From positions 182,393 to 246,392 of the forward strand of contig JABYQS010000040.1 in assembly GCA_022592435.1 (NCBI GenBank): DNA of 64,000 nucleotides. The letters run 5' to 3'. Numbering within the stretch: position 1 is the stretch's first letter; every line of letters begins with the position of its first letter. The notes under the pieces are model-generated. The model was not told the DNA's origin and made no database searches. It worked only from the letters and a program-made list of their open reading frames with translations. The stretch is from Cerioporus squamosus (lineage: Eukaryota > Basidiomycota > Agaricomycetes > Polyporales > Polyporaceae). Position numbers and translations under genes: made by a program. Positions 1 to 12,707 of the stretch are shown here, piece by piece.

Positions 1-2590
1 CACCCAGTACGTTCAAGCTGGGTGACTTCTGCATCGACGAGTACAGACCCGTCAGAGTTGTCGTTATCGGTGCTGGGTTCAGTGGTATCACCGCCGGCAT
101 CCGGTTCGTGCTTCTCCAGCATCTTCTGTGTCATAAAGTGTTGATTGACGACCCTCCTCACCAGCTTCCCTCAGAAGATTCCCAAGGTAGACCTCACAAT
201 CTATGAGAAGAGCGCCGGCGTAGGAGGCACCTGGTTCAACAACAGATACCCGTGAGTTGCACTGCGGGCTCATCGTGCCATGACAGATGACGAACCCCTC
301 TCAGCGGACTTGCGTGCGACATCCCCGCACACTGTGTACGTCGTACGGTTGCGTGCAAGCCCGCGTTATCTCACTGACTGCGCTCTCAGTACCAACTGAC
401 CTTCGAAGAGAAAGTGTGTTTTCCACGCTCCGAGCATCTCCGTTGATGCATTGACGCGTATCGCTCGCAGCGAGACTGGTCTGCCTTCTATGCACCAGGT
501 TCCGAGATCCGGGAGTACCTTCAGGGTATTGTCGACAAGTACAAGCTCATGCGATACATCAAACTCCGACACGAGATGGTACAGGCCAAGTACGACGAAC
601 CGAGCGGCAAGTGGCACCTCCGTATTCGCCGCCCGAACCCCGAGTCTGGAGAGCTCGAGGAGATCGAAGACGTCGCCGACGTCTTAGTGACCGCCTTCGG
701 TGGTCTGAGTCGCTGGCGTATACCCGATATTGAGGGCATCAACGACTACAAGGGCGAGCTGCACCACAGTGCGGGGTTCGATCCGCTCGACAAGACGTGG
801 CAGGAGGTCGCGGCGGCCTGGCACGACAAGAAGGTCGGGGTAATCGGAGTAGTGAGTTCCGGCCTTTCTATCGCGAGTCTTGCCGCTGATGTTGCCGTCT
901 GCGCACGTCAATCAGGGTTCGAGCGCGCTGCAGCTCGTACCTGCGCTTCAGCCCCGCGTGACGAGACTCGTGAACTACGTGCGAGGCCAGACGTGGCTCG
1001 CTGTACCTTTCGCGTCCAACACCTTCGCAGATCTTCTTGGTCGCGACCCCGCAGCTGCCGAGGACTGTGAGTTATCTTGCGATTCGCGAGGGGTGAGAGC
1101 TGAACTCAGTTCGCAGTCACGTTCACGGAAGAGGAAAGGGAACGGTTCCGGACCGACCCCGAGTTCTACAGGAAGTTCCGGTACACGCTGGAGAGCGAAA
1201 TCAATGTGAGAAGCCAGCGTTGTGGTGTGAATTCGTACCCGGTCTCACTCGGTAACCCTCCCACAGTCCCTCCATTCGTCGACGCTCCAGGGAACACCCA
1301 TGCAACAGATGGGACGGGAGTTATTCAGGAAGAACATGGAGAAGAAGCTTGCGAAGAAGCCCGAGATCCTAGAGAAGCGTGCGTACCTGTACCTGTGTGC
1401 TTTCACGCCGTTTGTCTCAACTGACTACGGTGCTCAGTCTTACCTGACTTCCCTGTCGCATGCAGGCGGCTAACTCCAGGGCCTGGGTATCTGGAAGCGT
1501 TGTGCGAGGATAACGTGAGTACTTGCGCCCGCCGCGCCTCTCGGATGGTGGGCCTCACATGGCGGCCTCTCTCACAGGTCGACTTCGTCTCCACGCCCAT
1601 CAAGCGGTTCACGGAGAAGGGTATCGAGCTAGCTGACGGGACGCAGCATGAGCTCGACGTCGTGTTTTGTGCAACTGGTACTATTGCATCGGCCTGCCAG
1701 CTGTGCTACTCAACTCATCTCTCCATTCGCGCAGGATATGATACGTCGTTCCAGATGCCTTTCGATATCATCGGCCGGAAAGGTGTCAAGCTCAACGAGA
1801 AGTGGAATCCTCATCCGGTGCACTACCTCTCCGTCTGCGTTGAAGACTTCCCGAACATGTTCATGGCGCTCGGGCCGAACTCCGGCGTTGGCTCCGGTTC
1901 CCTGCTCGCCCTCATTGAGTTCGAGATTCTCTATGCCTGTCAGGCGGTCGCCAAGATGCAGCGCGAGCGGCTGAAGAGCATCGAGATCAAGGGCAAGGCA
2001 CAACGGGACTTCGACCAATATCTAGAGGTATGTGCTCCGATCTCACAAAGCTCGCCGTGTTCTCATGTCCTACTTCAGAACTATTTTCCGAAGGTAAAAA
2101 CACCATTGTCAGACTCTGAGCATCCCTCGAGTCTCAGATACGCGTTTCCCAGTCTGTGTACAGCGCGAAATGCCGATCGTGGTACAAGGCCGGCAAGGAA
2201 GAGGGGCGGATTGTCGGGTTGTGGCCGGGTACGTCAGCCTCCGTGTACACTCGTAAGACATGCTGACCCATGCGCTTCTGCCTTCCAGGCTCCACTCTGC
2301 ACGCACTCAAGAGTCTTGAGCACCCCCGCTGGGAGGATTACAACTATGAGCTCCTTGACCCGGTTGAGAACAGTATGTACTGGCTGGGTGATGGCCAGAC
2401 CTACGCGGAGAAGACGTTGACCGGAGATCGTACGCCTCTTCACTCTTTCAACCTCGATGTCTTGCTCACTGCATGTTAGGCGCATGGTACCTCGCGGAAG
2501 ACTACATTGATCGTCCTCCAGGTGAGTGGCAAAGCGGTTACTTCGAGTTCCATAACTGACCGCGAGCGAGCGATAGTCCCCACGGACTAG
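1..2590 (+). CDS. FAD/NADPH-dependent monooxygenase, copy 1 (5' end outside window)
   Basis: Flavin monooxygenase of the FMO / Baeyer-Villiger type; expected to use FAD and NADPH to put one oxygen atom on a small organic substrate. The first visible exon carries the FAD-binding motif GAGFSG (bases 69-86), so only a short N-terminus is missing. About a dozen short introns were placed by comparison with the two downstream paralogues. Motifs in order: IYEKSAGVGGTW, RDWSAFYAPG, YKGELHHSAGF (family fingerprint), GVIGVGSSALQL (second Rossmann motif, NADPH, interrupted by an intron at about 852-913), CATG, and DFPNMFMALGPNS. The last exon begins after the AG at 2575-2576 and ends VPTD-stop at 2590, matching the RPPVP ends of the other copies. 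The fingerprint has Tyr where the others have Phe. Family assignment is firm; substrate is unknown. Confidence 0.88.
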
Positions 2591-3483
2591 CTCAACGCCC
2601 TTCAGTTCGACGAGGATCGGAACTTCGCTCTCAATGTACACTAGTTTATTCAAGTTACGATTCCCGCTGTTGCCTGTCCCCCAAAACGGGATGCTCGACT
2701 GTCAAGGCGCACCCAATAAGTCTAGCCGCGCCCAGCTTTTAGCCTTCACGCTCGTTTTGTGCGTCCTATCCATATCATCTTCCTGGGAATCGATGAGCCC
2801 CTGGATTGAGGACTACCCCGCGCGACTGCTCTCCGGCCTGGCTAGACTTCTTCGACCTTAAAGTGATATCGTCGTGAATGCTCAGCATCATCTTCTAGTC
2901 CCCGCCTACGCACGAGCTAATTTGCCACCAACGTAAGTCCAGCAGTCGCTCTTCCTCAGGACCGAACGTTAGCTCATGCGCGAGTGACGGTAGTCGACAA
3001 TTGAGCGACATAGTCGCTGAATTGAACGTCGTGCTTGCAGAGCCGCAGACGATAGCATCACACACAGCGCCAGCAGTCAGACAGTCAAGCACGCACTCGA
3101 GAAGATATTCAGCTTGAAACAGATGAATACAAGTCATCTGTAGCTTCTCCGAAGCGGCGGCATAACAGTCGTCCGTTCAAGGTAACCCCACCTATCGCGC
3201 CGTTATAGCTCCCACGCGCGGCGAGGTGAAGAAGCAGATGTACTCCGCCCACATGCTCGTATGGTGACGAAGCTTCGGGATTTGGTTACCTCAACGACGC
3301 CCACTGTCACAGCTGCTCATCAATGCGCAGGTCGAAGTAAGATCGAAGCGAGATCGAAGGACCATCTGTCGAGCTCCTGATGAACTCGCATGTGATCTCA
3401 TCATACGCTCATGTTCTCGTCCTTCGCAGGTTGTATATCATTCTTCCGCGTCCCACCCTTCCTGACGGTCAAGACTGCCCACC
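2591..3483. other. Intergenic, monooxygenase 1 to membrane-protein gene
   Basis: About 0.9 kb. It should hold the 3' UTR of monooxygenase 1 and the promoter of the membrane-protein gene. I see no conserved reading frame or repeat in it. Confidence 0.6.
3434..3439 (+). promoter_or_regulatory. TATA-like box of membrane-protein gene
   Basis: TATATC, 45-50 bp upstream of the ATG at 3484. Called from position and similarity to the spacing seen at neighbouring genes. Confidence 0.4.
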
Positions 3484-5054
3484 ATGCTGCGATCTCGGTC
3501 ACCGCGGGGTCCCCTCCGAGTCGCCACCACGCTCTTTACTTCCTCCTTCCTCATCGCATCTATCTCTGCGACCTCACTTGTTAATGTTACAGTCGATGAC
3601 ACCTTCGGGAACTCGGAGGAGAACCTCAAGATTGTCTATCAACCGGTCGGTTCATGGAGTGCAGGTGTCGACTGCACCAATTGCGAAGCGCACCTCGACA
3701 CGACACAAGTCTACAACGGGACATGGCACGACACCACGTACTTCTCGGATGACCCGCCTAGCAGCCCGTTGTCTGCGAGTCTGACGTTCGACGGTACGTG
3801 CACTTGCTCTTCCGTGATGGTGCTTTTCAGTGACCCTTCTCCAGGAGTGGCTATATACGTCTTCTGCATCGTCACCCGGTCGTCCACGAATCCATTCGGA
3901 AACTCCGACATGACGTTCTATATGGACGGCGTCGAGGTGGACAGGTTCGTGCAGCCTCCAAACGGCGACCCTGCCTACCAATACAGCTTCCCCGTGTACG
4001 TGAACGAGTCCATCCCATCCGGGGGGCATACCTTCATGTTGGTGAACGGGCGTGCCGGCGGGCAGACAGCGCTTACGCTCCTCGACTACATCGTCTTCTC
4101 GTGAGTTTTAACACACATCTTTCGTGAAATACTCGTCTCAACCGATGTATGTACCATGGTAGACGCGATGCCGCCGACGACCTCAGTTCCAGCATCATAC
4201 CCTCCCCTTCCTCCATGCCCCCGTCGACCGCCCATTCCTCAGTCGGACCCTCTCCTTCATCCATTCCCTTGTCGACTGGCACTTCCTCGAGCTCATCCTC
4301 TCCTTCGTCTATGAGCTCGTCAGGTGCCACCTTCTCAAACAGCGGGAACCACTCCCACAGCTCCCTGAATACCGCCGCCATAGCAGGCATTACCGCGGCA
4401 GCAGTGCTCATTGTCGTTTTTACGGCCGGAGTCCTCGCATACTGCGTCTGGAGAAGGCGCAGGAGCCGGACGTATGAGCAGGGCTGGATAGACAAGGACG
4501 GCAACGTCTCCGGCGCACATCACCCGGCGGCAGTTGCGCCTGCGCGATCGTCCTTCTTTCCCGATCCCTACTTGGTCTCTCTATCCCCAGCAAGCACAGA
4601 ATCGCGCAAAGGCGCACCTCTTTCAGCATCGACGCTTACGCATAGCCAGGAGAGTTCGTACCCCACTCCAACCACGCTCAGGGGCAACGTCCCCTTTCTC
4701 ACAGCTACCCCGAGCTCCCCATCGTCGGGGACTGCGTACGACATCTCGCCCGCAGCGTACATGTCGTCCCAGCCTGTTCCTAGGGAGGGGCCGTGGACGA
4801 CTGCTGCAGCGTTCTCAGAGCGCCCCGCGAGGGGAGAGGACGCGAATCCGGGGAATCATGATGGACACAGACTTCGAGATGGCGGCGGATCCACCGGGCG
4901 CCGTTATGAGGGTACGATCCTCTCGCGCCCTGTAGGCGCATTTGCAATCGACAGGAACGCGGGAGAGGGCACGGAGGTTGGGGAGGAAGGCCCGCCCAGC
5001 TATGCGGCTGCGGTCACCGCTGGCCATCACAGTGCAAATCTGCCTGTCAGCTAG
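3484..5054 (+). CDS. Secreted-ectodomain single-pass membrane protein
   Basis: Predicted type I membrane protein of 485 residues from three exons (3484-3793, 3845-4100, 4163-5054); the exon phases 1 and 2 join exactly and total 1458 nt. Residues about 1-30 form an Arg-rich start plus hydrophobic core typical of a signal peptide. The ectodomain is beta-rich with a paired-Cys DCTNCE motif and several N-glycosylation sequons (for example NVT, NGT, NES). A long Ser/Pro/Thr-rich stalk follows, then a TM helix near AAIAGITAAAVLIVVF and a basic stop-transfer RRRRSR. The cytoplasmic tail is Ser/Pro-rich. The layout resembles the common Agaricomycete surface proteins with a Ser-rich stalk and one TM helix. 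The function of that family is not established, so a role in wall sensing is only a guess. Confidence 0.85.
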
Positions 5055-5290
5055 TCGCATATAGTTTCTGTTGTTCCGACGATAAACGTCGAATATCTCG
5101 CAGGCAGTTGAACCCACTTTTTGCACGCTGTATCAGAAAACATCTGTTCGACCAAGTAGTGCTGGTACATCTGGAGAAGAGGGAGTGCGTATCCAGACGG
5201 GATACAAGTACATCGTGCCAGGTTGTTGAGAACCCAGCAACGCGTCGCGGGGTCAAGGTAGGACTCCCTCGCATGATATCGATGCGCTGT

Positions 5291-7165
5291 TCAAGCTCCA
5301 ACGGGCGAGAGCGTAGTGTACGCCCACAGCGAGCCCGTCGCGCGCGTGACGTTCGAGATCTGCCAGCCCGACGCCGCCGCGAGGTCCGTGAACTCGCGCA
5401 GCGTGCGCTCCTTCCCGCCCAGCGTGGTCATCATCTGCCCGCGCGCGTGGTTAGCATCAGCACCCAGCATGCAGAGCGAAGCGAAAACGCACAGTGATAT
5501 CAAAGTTGTACGAGGACGCGTATGCCTTGCCGAGGTTCGGGAGCAGCGGCGAGTCCGCGGGGACGAGCGCGGACTCGTTCTCGTCGCGGCACGCGAGGGG
5601 CAGGATCTGGTCGACGATGAGGACCTTTGTGGACGGGCCTGCTGCTGCCCGCAGCTGGGACAGGATCCTGCGTGAAGAGTGTCAGCATCGCATTATCGTG
5701 ACAAGACGTGTGGCGTACTTTGTGCAGTCCTCGTCCATCCAGTTGTGCATGATGCGCACGACGAGGAAGACCGCAGCCTTGTCGACCGTCCCCACGCCAG
5801 GAACGTCGTACGACGCAGGCTGAGGAGCAAAGAAGTCCTGCGCCTGGAAGACGACACGGCCGGAGTCGAGCAGGCCTTTGTGCTTCGGCCCCAAGACGGT
5901 GGGCGCCATTGCGAGGGTCTGCTCGCGGTCCTGCACGATGAAGCGGAGGTGCGGGTACGCTTCTGCGAGCTTTATAGATACGGAGCCGATGCCGCCGCCG
6001 ACGTCAACGACCACGGAGTCGGCTGGGAGCTTGTCCCACGGGAAAACTACCAGATGGTCAGCTCGATTCTCGCGCCATGCGGAGGAGATCGGACACACCA
6101 GACTTGTCTGTGACAGAAGTACTGCCCTCTGCTGCGCTGCCGGCCGACATACCACGGCTGGCTTGCTTCAGGCGGAGCGCGTTCTCGGGGTGCTCGAGCC
6201 AAGCGTAGAAGTTCTCGTCTGTCTGGTAGACATAGTTGAACGGCGTCGCGTAGTTCGTGCCCTCCCGTGGAGACAGGAGCCATTCGGAGAGGCCGCCGAG
6301 GCTTCGGAACGTCTCGTTTGCGCTGCGTGAGTGGTGAGCGTTAGTGGGAGCCTGTTCCGACTGAAAAGCAGTGGACATACAACATAGGGATTAGAGCCGC
6401 AATTCCGTTCGAGTCATCGTACTTGTTCTGCGGACTGCATCGGAGAGATCAGCATTGAGCGAGCGTAAGAGGGGAGGCACGGACTTATCGCGGATGTGCT
6501 CGGGTGTCTTCCCGGTGTCGAGCAGGCTAGTGATCCTGTTGCTGGCAAAGACATCGGGACGGACCTCCCGGATGAGCTGGTGAGCTGCGAGGAGGCGCAG
6601 AATGTGGGCTGCGTAAGATGTTATGAGCGTCGAACGTGGGCGCAATTATGAAATAACATACCGAGCCGCCACGACTCGAGTGGCTTCGAGATTGGACCGT
6701 TGGCTGCGCGGAGTTCGTCAATCTTGCGGGCAAGTTCATCGACGTGCAGGCCGTCTGGACCGGCTGCCCGCAGAATCTCGGGAGTATGGCTCGCTTCCAG
6801 GAACTGAATGGCTGGCGTGATGTGACACTGCGGGGCGACACGTACCTCAGCGACTCGGAGCGCAAATGAGGACGATGGATACGTACCGCGGACACTCCGT
6901 CTATAAGAGTGAAGAACGGGTTCTGGACGGCGGTGGACAGCTGCCCACACGCGGCGACAATGTAGCTGGATGCCTTGACTATTTCGTCGCTCTTCACAAG
7001 ATCCTCCTGTGTGTTCGCCGCGGTAGAAGGCTCTGAGCTGCTGAGGGAGATGGGAACGTCGGGAGAGGGGAAGTCGACGTTGTGGCCCTTAAAGACTCGG
7101 TCGATGTTGTCAAGAGCCGAGCCGATGGTGGCGTGAAGAGCACGGAGGTGCGCTAGAGTGGCCAT
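5291..7165 (-). CDS. SAM-dependent O-methyltransferase (class II, fungal)
   Basis: Transfers methyl from S-adenosylmethionine to a hydroxyl of a small aromatic or polyketide-like molecule. Eight exons (7165-6887, 6827-6662, 6608-6481, 6427-6384, 6322-6099, 6046-5719, 5667-5493, 5434-5291) sum to 1488 nt, giving 495 residues, near family size. The N-terminal half is the helical dimerisation domain. The KYDDSNGIAALI and YNVY-type segments before the Rossmann domain are typical of fungal members. The SAM site is VVVDVGGGIGS; the catalytic-base motif is HNWMDEDC, with the His in place. The stop near 6060 disappears when the 52 bp intron 6047-6098 is removed. It lies between two monooxygenases on the opposite strand, which suggests a shared pathway. 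Substrate is unknown. Confidence 0.87.
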
Positions 7166-8913
7166 CGCGACTTCGGACAGTGGTGGAGAGTTCCTGTCTG
7201 TTCCTGTTGGTACGACGGCCCACGGGATATTTATCGTATGCGTGCCGCGTCGGGGAAGTGCGGCCGCAACAGCTGCGTGTGTCTTCGGCACCTCAGGAGA
7301 GAATCATGTCGCTAAACTCCCTTTCGCGGCCCCATCTGAGTCGAAGGTGAGCAGGAAAGGCGAGACTCACCGGGCACTCGGTGGTGGCGCGTAATCTTAT
7401 CAGATTAGATGTGATGGGAGCGGACTCCGTGATCACTTCGCTTGGCACAGGCCCTTGTCGGCTCTTGTCGGCCGTGCGCCAGTGTATAAGCAAGGAAACA
7501 CTACTTGTACGGATAGAGGAGGTGTGAGGGAGTATCAACGCGAAAATGGACGGTTGTTGACCTTCAGAGCCTTCATATTCGAGCGTTGGAGGACACCCGA
7601 AGTCCGCCACCGCTGTCATCTCGGTTAGATAAAGCTACAGCTATTGCGTGATGAAACGACTGACAACTGGGTTAATGTATCTGCTCGGATTGAGTGCTTA
7701 GAGTCGCCACCGGCGAGGTGCCACGTAAGCCTGTTGGCGTCGCAGGCATGAGTAGTGTCCGAGTCAGAGAGCACTGCCAAGCAGTCCGAGAGCTCAAGTT
7801 GAATTTCTTGGCAGAGTCAGCGGAGGTCAGCGGCAGACTGATTATGTAATAAGTAAGCGCGAAGACAGAATCAATTATGGAAGTACGCTCGTTTACTTAT
7901 ACTGCTTTTAATTAGTTGTGAGACAGTGGGTGCAATTAACATAAGAAACCCGATAGTAGCTGTATTGACGGCCCCTACAAATGCTTCTACTATGTAGTGT
8001 ACGGCGTCCGTTCTGATATATATGTTTTCTGCTAGATCCGCCATCATCACACCTTCAACAAGGTGCGCATTGACCTGTTCATTCGCGGGCTCGCGCGCAA
8101 ATAATAGGCTAGGCAGCAGCCACGTATCTCGTTGAAGAACTCGCGGGCAGCTGCAGGCCCGCGCACGAAGCTCCTCGGGATGGACAAGTCGAACATACTC
8201 ATGTATGCGTGCATCGACTACATGAGTGGCAAGGGTAGGTCAGACTCGAAGGCCATGTGCCATTCCTCGTTCCCGAGAGCTTCCCTCTACTGCAGAAACT
8301 TAACGCGTAAGTGCGTACCTATGTAATCTCTTCCGCGCACTCCTTCACGTACGCTGGCCGGCCAATGGCTGATGGGTGGCTACTTCCAGATGCTCTGAAG
8401 GTTCAACACCCGCAAATCCACCACTTGCCGCGAGTCCGAGGCTCTCACGAACGCATCTGGGTGGCACTCCGTGGGAGATCACGCCAGTGCAGGGTGCGGC
8501 TGGCTTTCTGGGGGCTAACAACACACGACCGCGGCATCCAGCCGTATCATCGTTCATATTCGCTCGCCACCATGCGTCAACCGACCTTTTAGATTGCCAG
8601 AGCAGTCACGGAAGCTGTGAGAAAAGTAGTATTTGAATGTCACGGTCTGCGTCCAACTGCACTCACGATTGGAGTAGATTCGGCAGGGCCGTCATCAAGA
8701 CTCAAGTGACCCGTGAAAAGTAGTATCGCGAGTACTTACCCCGGAGGTACTCGACGTTCGCGTCCTATCGGCTGCCCCTTCTGGCATTCGAGTTACTTAG
8801 GACACCGGTCCATGAGAGCGTCGTTGCGCCACAAGCATGACATGTCCCGAACACCTGGTCTCTTACGTCGTCGCATGGAACAGAAGGTACGTGTGCGTGC
8901 CTGGCGAGTTTGC
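7166..8913. other. Intergenic between O-methyltransferase and monooxygenase 2, with AT-rich core
   Basis: Divergent promoter space of about 1.7 kb. Bases around 7640-8070 are clearly more AT-rich than the surroundings. A 119-codon stretch without stops runs on the minus strand (about 8235 to 7880) and includes a hydrophobic patch, but it has no early ATG and I recognise no family. A TATA-like ATAAATAT lies at about 7226-7235, 61-70 bp upstream of the O-methyltransferase ATG. Confidence 0.5.
7226..7235 (-). promoter_or_regulatory. TATA-like box of O-methyltransferase
   Basis: Minus-strand ATAAATATCC, 61-70 bp before the ATG at 7165. The spacing matches that at monooxygenases 2 and 3. Confidence 0.4.
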
Positions 8914-8919
8914 TATAAG
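8914..8919 (+). promoter_or_regulatory. TATA-like box of monooxygenase 2
   Basis: TATAAG starting 65 bp before ATG 8979. It supports 8979 as the start; the longer frame to 8940 begins with GTG, not ATG. Confidence 0.45.
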
Positions 8920-8978
8920 TCACTGCGGAGAGCTCTGACGTGGTTGCTGACCCGGCATACACAGGTTTGCATCGCGGG

Positions 8979-11583
8979 ATGGGAGGCGAACAACCTCGTT
9001 CAGGGACAACACCCGCTGAGCCTCCTCCCGCCAAGATCAAGCTCGGAGACTTCGCGATTGATGAGCACAGGCATATCAAGGTCATTGTTATTGGAGCAGG
9101 GTTCAGCGGCATACTCGCAGGAATCAGGTACTGTTCACGAATCGTCTTCGTTGCAGGACTGACCGATACTTCCCAGGTTCCCGCAGAAGATTCCAAATGT
9201 CGATCTGACCATATACGAGAAGATTGCCGGGGTGGGAGGGACATGGTACAACAACCGATATCCGTGAGTACAGCTGTCTTCACGTCAACAGACCCGCTTG
9301 CCCATCACTTGCACCAGCGGAGTCGCGTGCGACATCCCAGCTCATTGCGTATGTTCTCGCATGTTCCTTGACCTTATCGTGTCTGACAGCTGCCATAGTA
9401 CCAGTTCTCGTTCGAGGACAAGGTATTTCCGCTCATAACGCTAGCTATTCTTCTCTGACTGCTCTCCCTCCAGCGCGACTGGTCTGCCTTCTACGCCCCG
9501 GGTCACGAGATCCGACAGCATCTCCAGGACGTCGTGGACAAGTACAAGCTCATGCGCTACATCAAGCTCAAACATGAGGTCGTTCACGCACGATACGACG
9601 AGGCCGCCTGCAAGTGGCACGTCCGCGTCCGCAGGCCCAAGGGGGACAGTGAGACCGAGTTCGAGGAGTTCGAAGATGTCGCCGACGTTTTCGTGACAGC
9701 GTTCGGAGTTCTCAGCCGGTGGAAATGGCCGGATATCGCGGGCATGAAGGACTTCAAGGGCGAGCTGTACCACACGGCACAGTTCGACCCGGAGGGTGGG
9801 AGCTGGGAGCAGGTCGCCGAGAGCTGGAAGGACAAGAGTGTCGGGGTCATCGGGTCGGTGAGTTCGTCCGTGCTCTTCTTTGAGAGTGCCCCTTATCTGA
9901 CGTACCGACAGGGATCAAGCGCTATTCAGACTGTGGCAGCGGTGCATCCGAAGGTAGCGAAGCTCGTCAACTACGTGCGGGGCCAGACATGGATTGCAGT
10001 TCCGTTCGCGAGTGACGCAGTGTCTGAGCTTTTGGGGCGGAAGACAGTCGCTCAGGAGGATGAACGTCAGTAGTTATCTTCGTTCCTCGAACCGACCCTC
10101 ACAGTCTGATGTGCAGTTGTCCTCACTCCCGAGGAGATCGAGCGTTTCAAGACCGATCCTGAGTATTTCTGGCGCTTCAGACATACCATGGAGGACCTCA
10201 TGAATGTGAGTAGCGCGCATTGATTGTGGAGAGTGGATAAGTCCCGTTTTCCTGACTTTGCGACCTGAATAGTCAATGAGTTCCTATACGCTGCCAGGGA
10301 GTAAGCTGTCAGTCGACTTACAGGACATGTTCCGAAATAAGATGGACTCGCAGCTTGCACAAAAACCTTGGATCGCGGAGAAACGTTCGTACTTCTATCG
10401 ATATCCCCCGTGCTCGACCTAGCTCATATTGGATCGTGGCTACAGTGATTCCCGCCTTTCCTGTGTCGTGCAGACGGCTGACACCGGGTCCCGGATATTT
10501 AGAGGCCTTGTGCGCCGATAACGTTAGTTCCAAGTAACTCCCAGGCTTCTGCGGTCGCTAATGTAGAGTGACCTAGACCGACTTCGTGACAAGCCCAATC
10601 AAGCGTTTCACGGCGTCCGGGATAGAGACAGAGGACGGACAAAGTCAGGAGCTAGACATCATCATCTGTGCCACAGGTACGTCACTATGCCTTCCGAGTG
10701 CCCGTCTCTTACGGCGGAGTCAGGTTACGACACGTCCTGGAAACTCCCATTCAAAATCATCGGACGTGACGGTGTTGATCTTAACGAGAAATGGAGGCAC
10801 TACCCCACCTCTTACCTGTCTATGTGTGTCGACGGATTCCCGAATATGTTCATGGCGCTAGGTCCGAACTCCGTCATCGGCGCCGGGCTTCTCTTGCCTA
10901 TCCTCGAGTTCTCTGTCGCTTATGCCGTTCAGGCTGCCGCGAAGTTACAGCGCGAACGAATCAAGAGTATGGAGGTCAAGGCGGGTGCTGTGCGCGACTT
11001 CGACCAGTACATTGAGGTACGCCTACGACTCATTCCTACCGTAGACGAAATGACGAGCCCTCCTCAGAGTTACTTTCCTAAGGTGACTCCTTAGTCACCC
11101 TGCCCGTCGACTCATCTGACAGGACATTGCTGTAAGACCGTATACACTCACAAATGTCGTTCTTGGTACAAGTTGGGCAAAGAAGAGGGGAGGATCGTCG
11201 GCTTATGGCCAGGTTCGCAGCTTCCCGGTCTATGTATACGTGCTTGTTTACTGATAGTCGTGCTCTAGGATCAAGCCTTCACGCTCTGAAGGCCCTTCAG
11301 TACCCCCGCTGGGAGGACTACGACTACTCCCAATCGGATGATGTCTCGAACCGGCTCTACTGGCTCGGAGATGGTCAGACGCACAGCGAAAAGACATCGA
11401 CAGGAGATAGTACGTTATCGGGTCACAATACTACTGTGCATGTCGTTCTAACATGCTAGCCTACCAGGGGCGTGGTACCTAAGGGAGGATTTCGTTGATA
11501 GACCTCCAGGTCAGCGACTATATACGCCACTCACATGTTGAAAGCCTACTGACATGAATACTGCGCCAGTGCCAGGGGAATGA
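8979..11583 (+). CDS. FAD/NADPH-dependent monooxygenase, copy 2
   Basis: Complete paralogue of the monooxygenase at 1-2590 with the same intron layout. ATG 8979 opens MGGEQPRSG; the FAD site GAGFSG is in the first exon. Further motifs: GVGGTWYNNRYP, RDWSAFYAPG at the start of the longest exon (about 9474-9858), FKGELYHTAQF, GVIGS joined over an intron to GSSAIQ (NADPH site), and DGFPNMFMALGPNS. The final exon starts at 11570 and ends VPGE-stop (11581-11583). The fingerprint FxGxxxHxxxF follows the FMO form with an aromatic Phe, not the Trp usual in Baeyer-Villiger enzymes, so N-hydroxylation or S-oxidation is as possible as Baeyer-Villiger chemistry. Estimated at 560-580 residues. Reading through the introns gives stops, which is expected and not a sign of decay. 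Confidence 0.9.
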
Positions 11584-12644
11584 GCACTGAGGCTTTGCGT
11601 GTACCGAGCCCGTTGAAGTCACCGAATAAGGACTTAACTTCTAGTTCACCTAGTCCGGAGTTCTGAATCTATGGGGTCACCAAACATTGTCTGAAAATGC
11701 GACCTGCGCAAACCTGCGGTGCTTATGTCCGGGTTGCGATGATCTCTCACGCGCAATTGCATGCCTACCAGGCGGAGACAGTCCTCAAGACTCAAGAGCA
11801 GCAGTCTATGATGAGACCGCGACTACTTACCGCATCCATTGGAGTGGTCAAACAATTACAGGCGGCTCCGATTCCGGACTTCCTGACCGTTCGCTGCGTC
11901 CGGGGTCGCTTAGTACGTCATCACTTTCCTCTCAAGCTATGCTGCTGATATGCCGAGCGGCGACACTCCAGACAAGATCAAGTGCCCGAAAGTATGGGCC
12001 GTCACTGGCAGCGTTCTACGACCCAGTGCTGGTAAGTACATGCGAAGTCACTCCCCGTTCATGCAACTCAAATTGACAGCGCCGCGGCCGCGCTCAGGGT
12101 ACGACACTCTGTCGTCCGATCGTCCCAACCGCCGATGCACATTCTGCCCTACTGATGGAGTTGTTATCATCACTCATTCCGCCGCCGCGGTGCGCGTGGC
12201 TGCGCGATGCGCTCAACGCTGACAGGGCAGCTAGAGATGTTCGTCCTTGGCAGGTTGCGTCCGCATGGTACGACTTGCCGAGTGGTGATGGGTACTTGAA
12301 CGCGGCGACTCCGAGTCCGAGTTCGAGTCCGCATGCAGTGTCATACATTAGGAGGGTTCTCCGACGGTGTCTTCAGGAGAAAGCCTAGCATTATCGGACC
12401 CATGGGTGGCGCAGTAGTCAAAATGACGACACTTGCGTTTCAGGGACCACCGCCCAACCTTGCGGCGCTAAAGGCCAGACATGTCGGCTACGGTCAACCC
12501 TTGCGGTCAACCCTTTAAGCCTCAGGTCACAGGAGTTCTCGGTGGTACAATCATGATGGTCGAGGCGGGCGCGGGCGCGACACTAGACTCAGTTGGGCGC
12601 AAGATTTCGATCGCTGCGGCGCTCAACCAGCGAAGTGAGTGCAG
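11584..12644. other. Intergenic between monooxygenases 2 and 3
   Basis: About 1.1 kb. Short open stretches exist but none has a recognisable motif or a convincing start. I see no repeat. It holds the 3' UTR of copy 2 and the promoter of copy 3. Confidence 0.5.
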
Positions 12645-12650
12645 TATAAA
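12645..12650 (+). promoter_or_regulatory. TATA box of monooxygenase 3
   Basis: Perfect TATAAA starting 63 bp before ATG 12708. This is the best core promoter in the cluster. Confidence 0.55.
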
Positions 12651-12707
12651 CGGTCTCTTCCTGGGTGCCCGTTTGACCATCCCCCTTCGACTACACTACC
12701 AGGTAGC

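Noticed and set aside
2591..2644. Alternative 3' end of monooxygenase 1 at 2644
   Set aside because: The end VPTD at 2590 matches the VP-type ends of copies 2 and 3; the alternative needs a different frame.
6047..6098. Apparent stop/frameshift in the O-methyltransferase just before the SAM motif
   Set aside because: Removing a 52 bp GT-AG intron restores frame, and the eight exons sum to a multiple of three.
7880..8235. 119-codon minus-strand stretch with a hydrophobic patch in AT-rich DNA
   Set aside because: No early ATG, upstream stop, no family resemblance. Mentioned in the intergenic entry only.
8940..8978. Longer N-terminus for monooxygenase 2
   Set aside because: The upstream codon is GTG and lies close to the TATA box; ATG 8979 is better.
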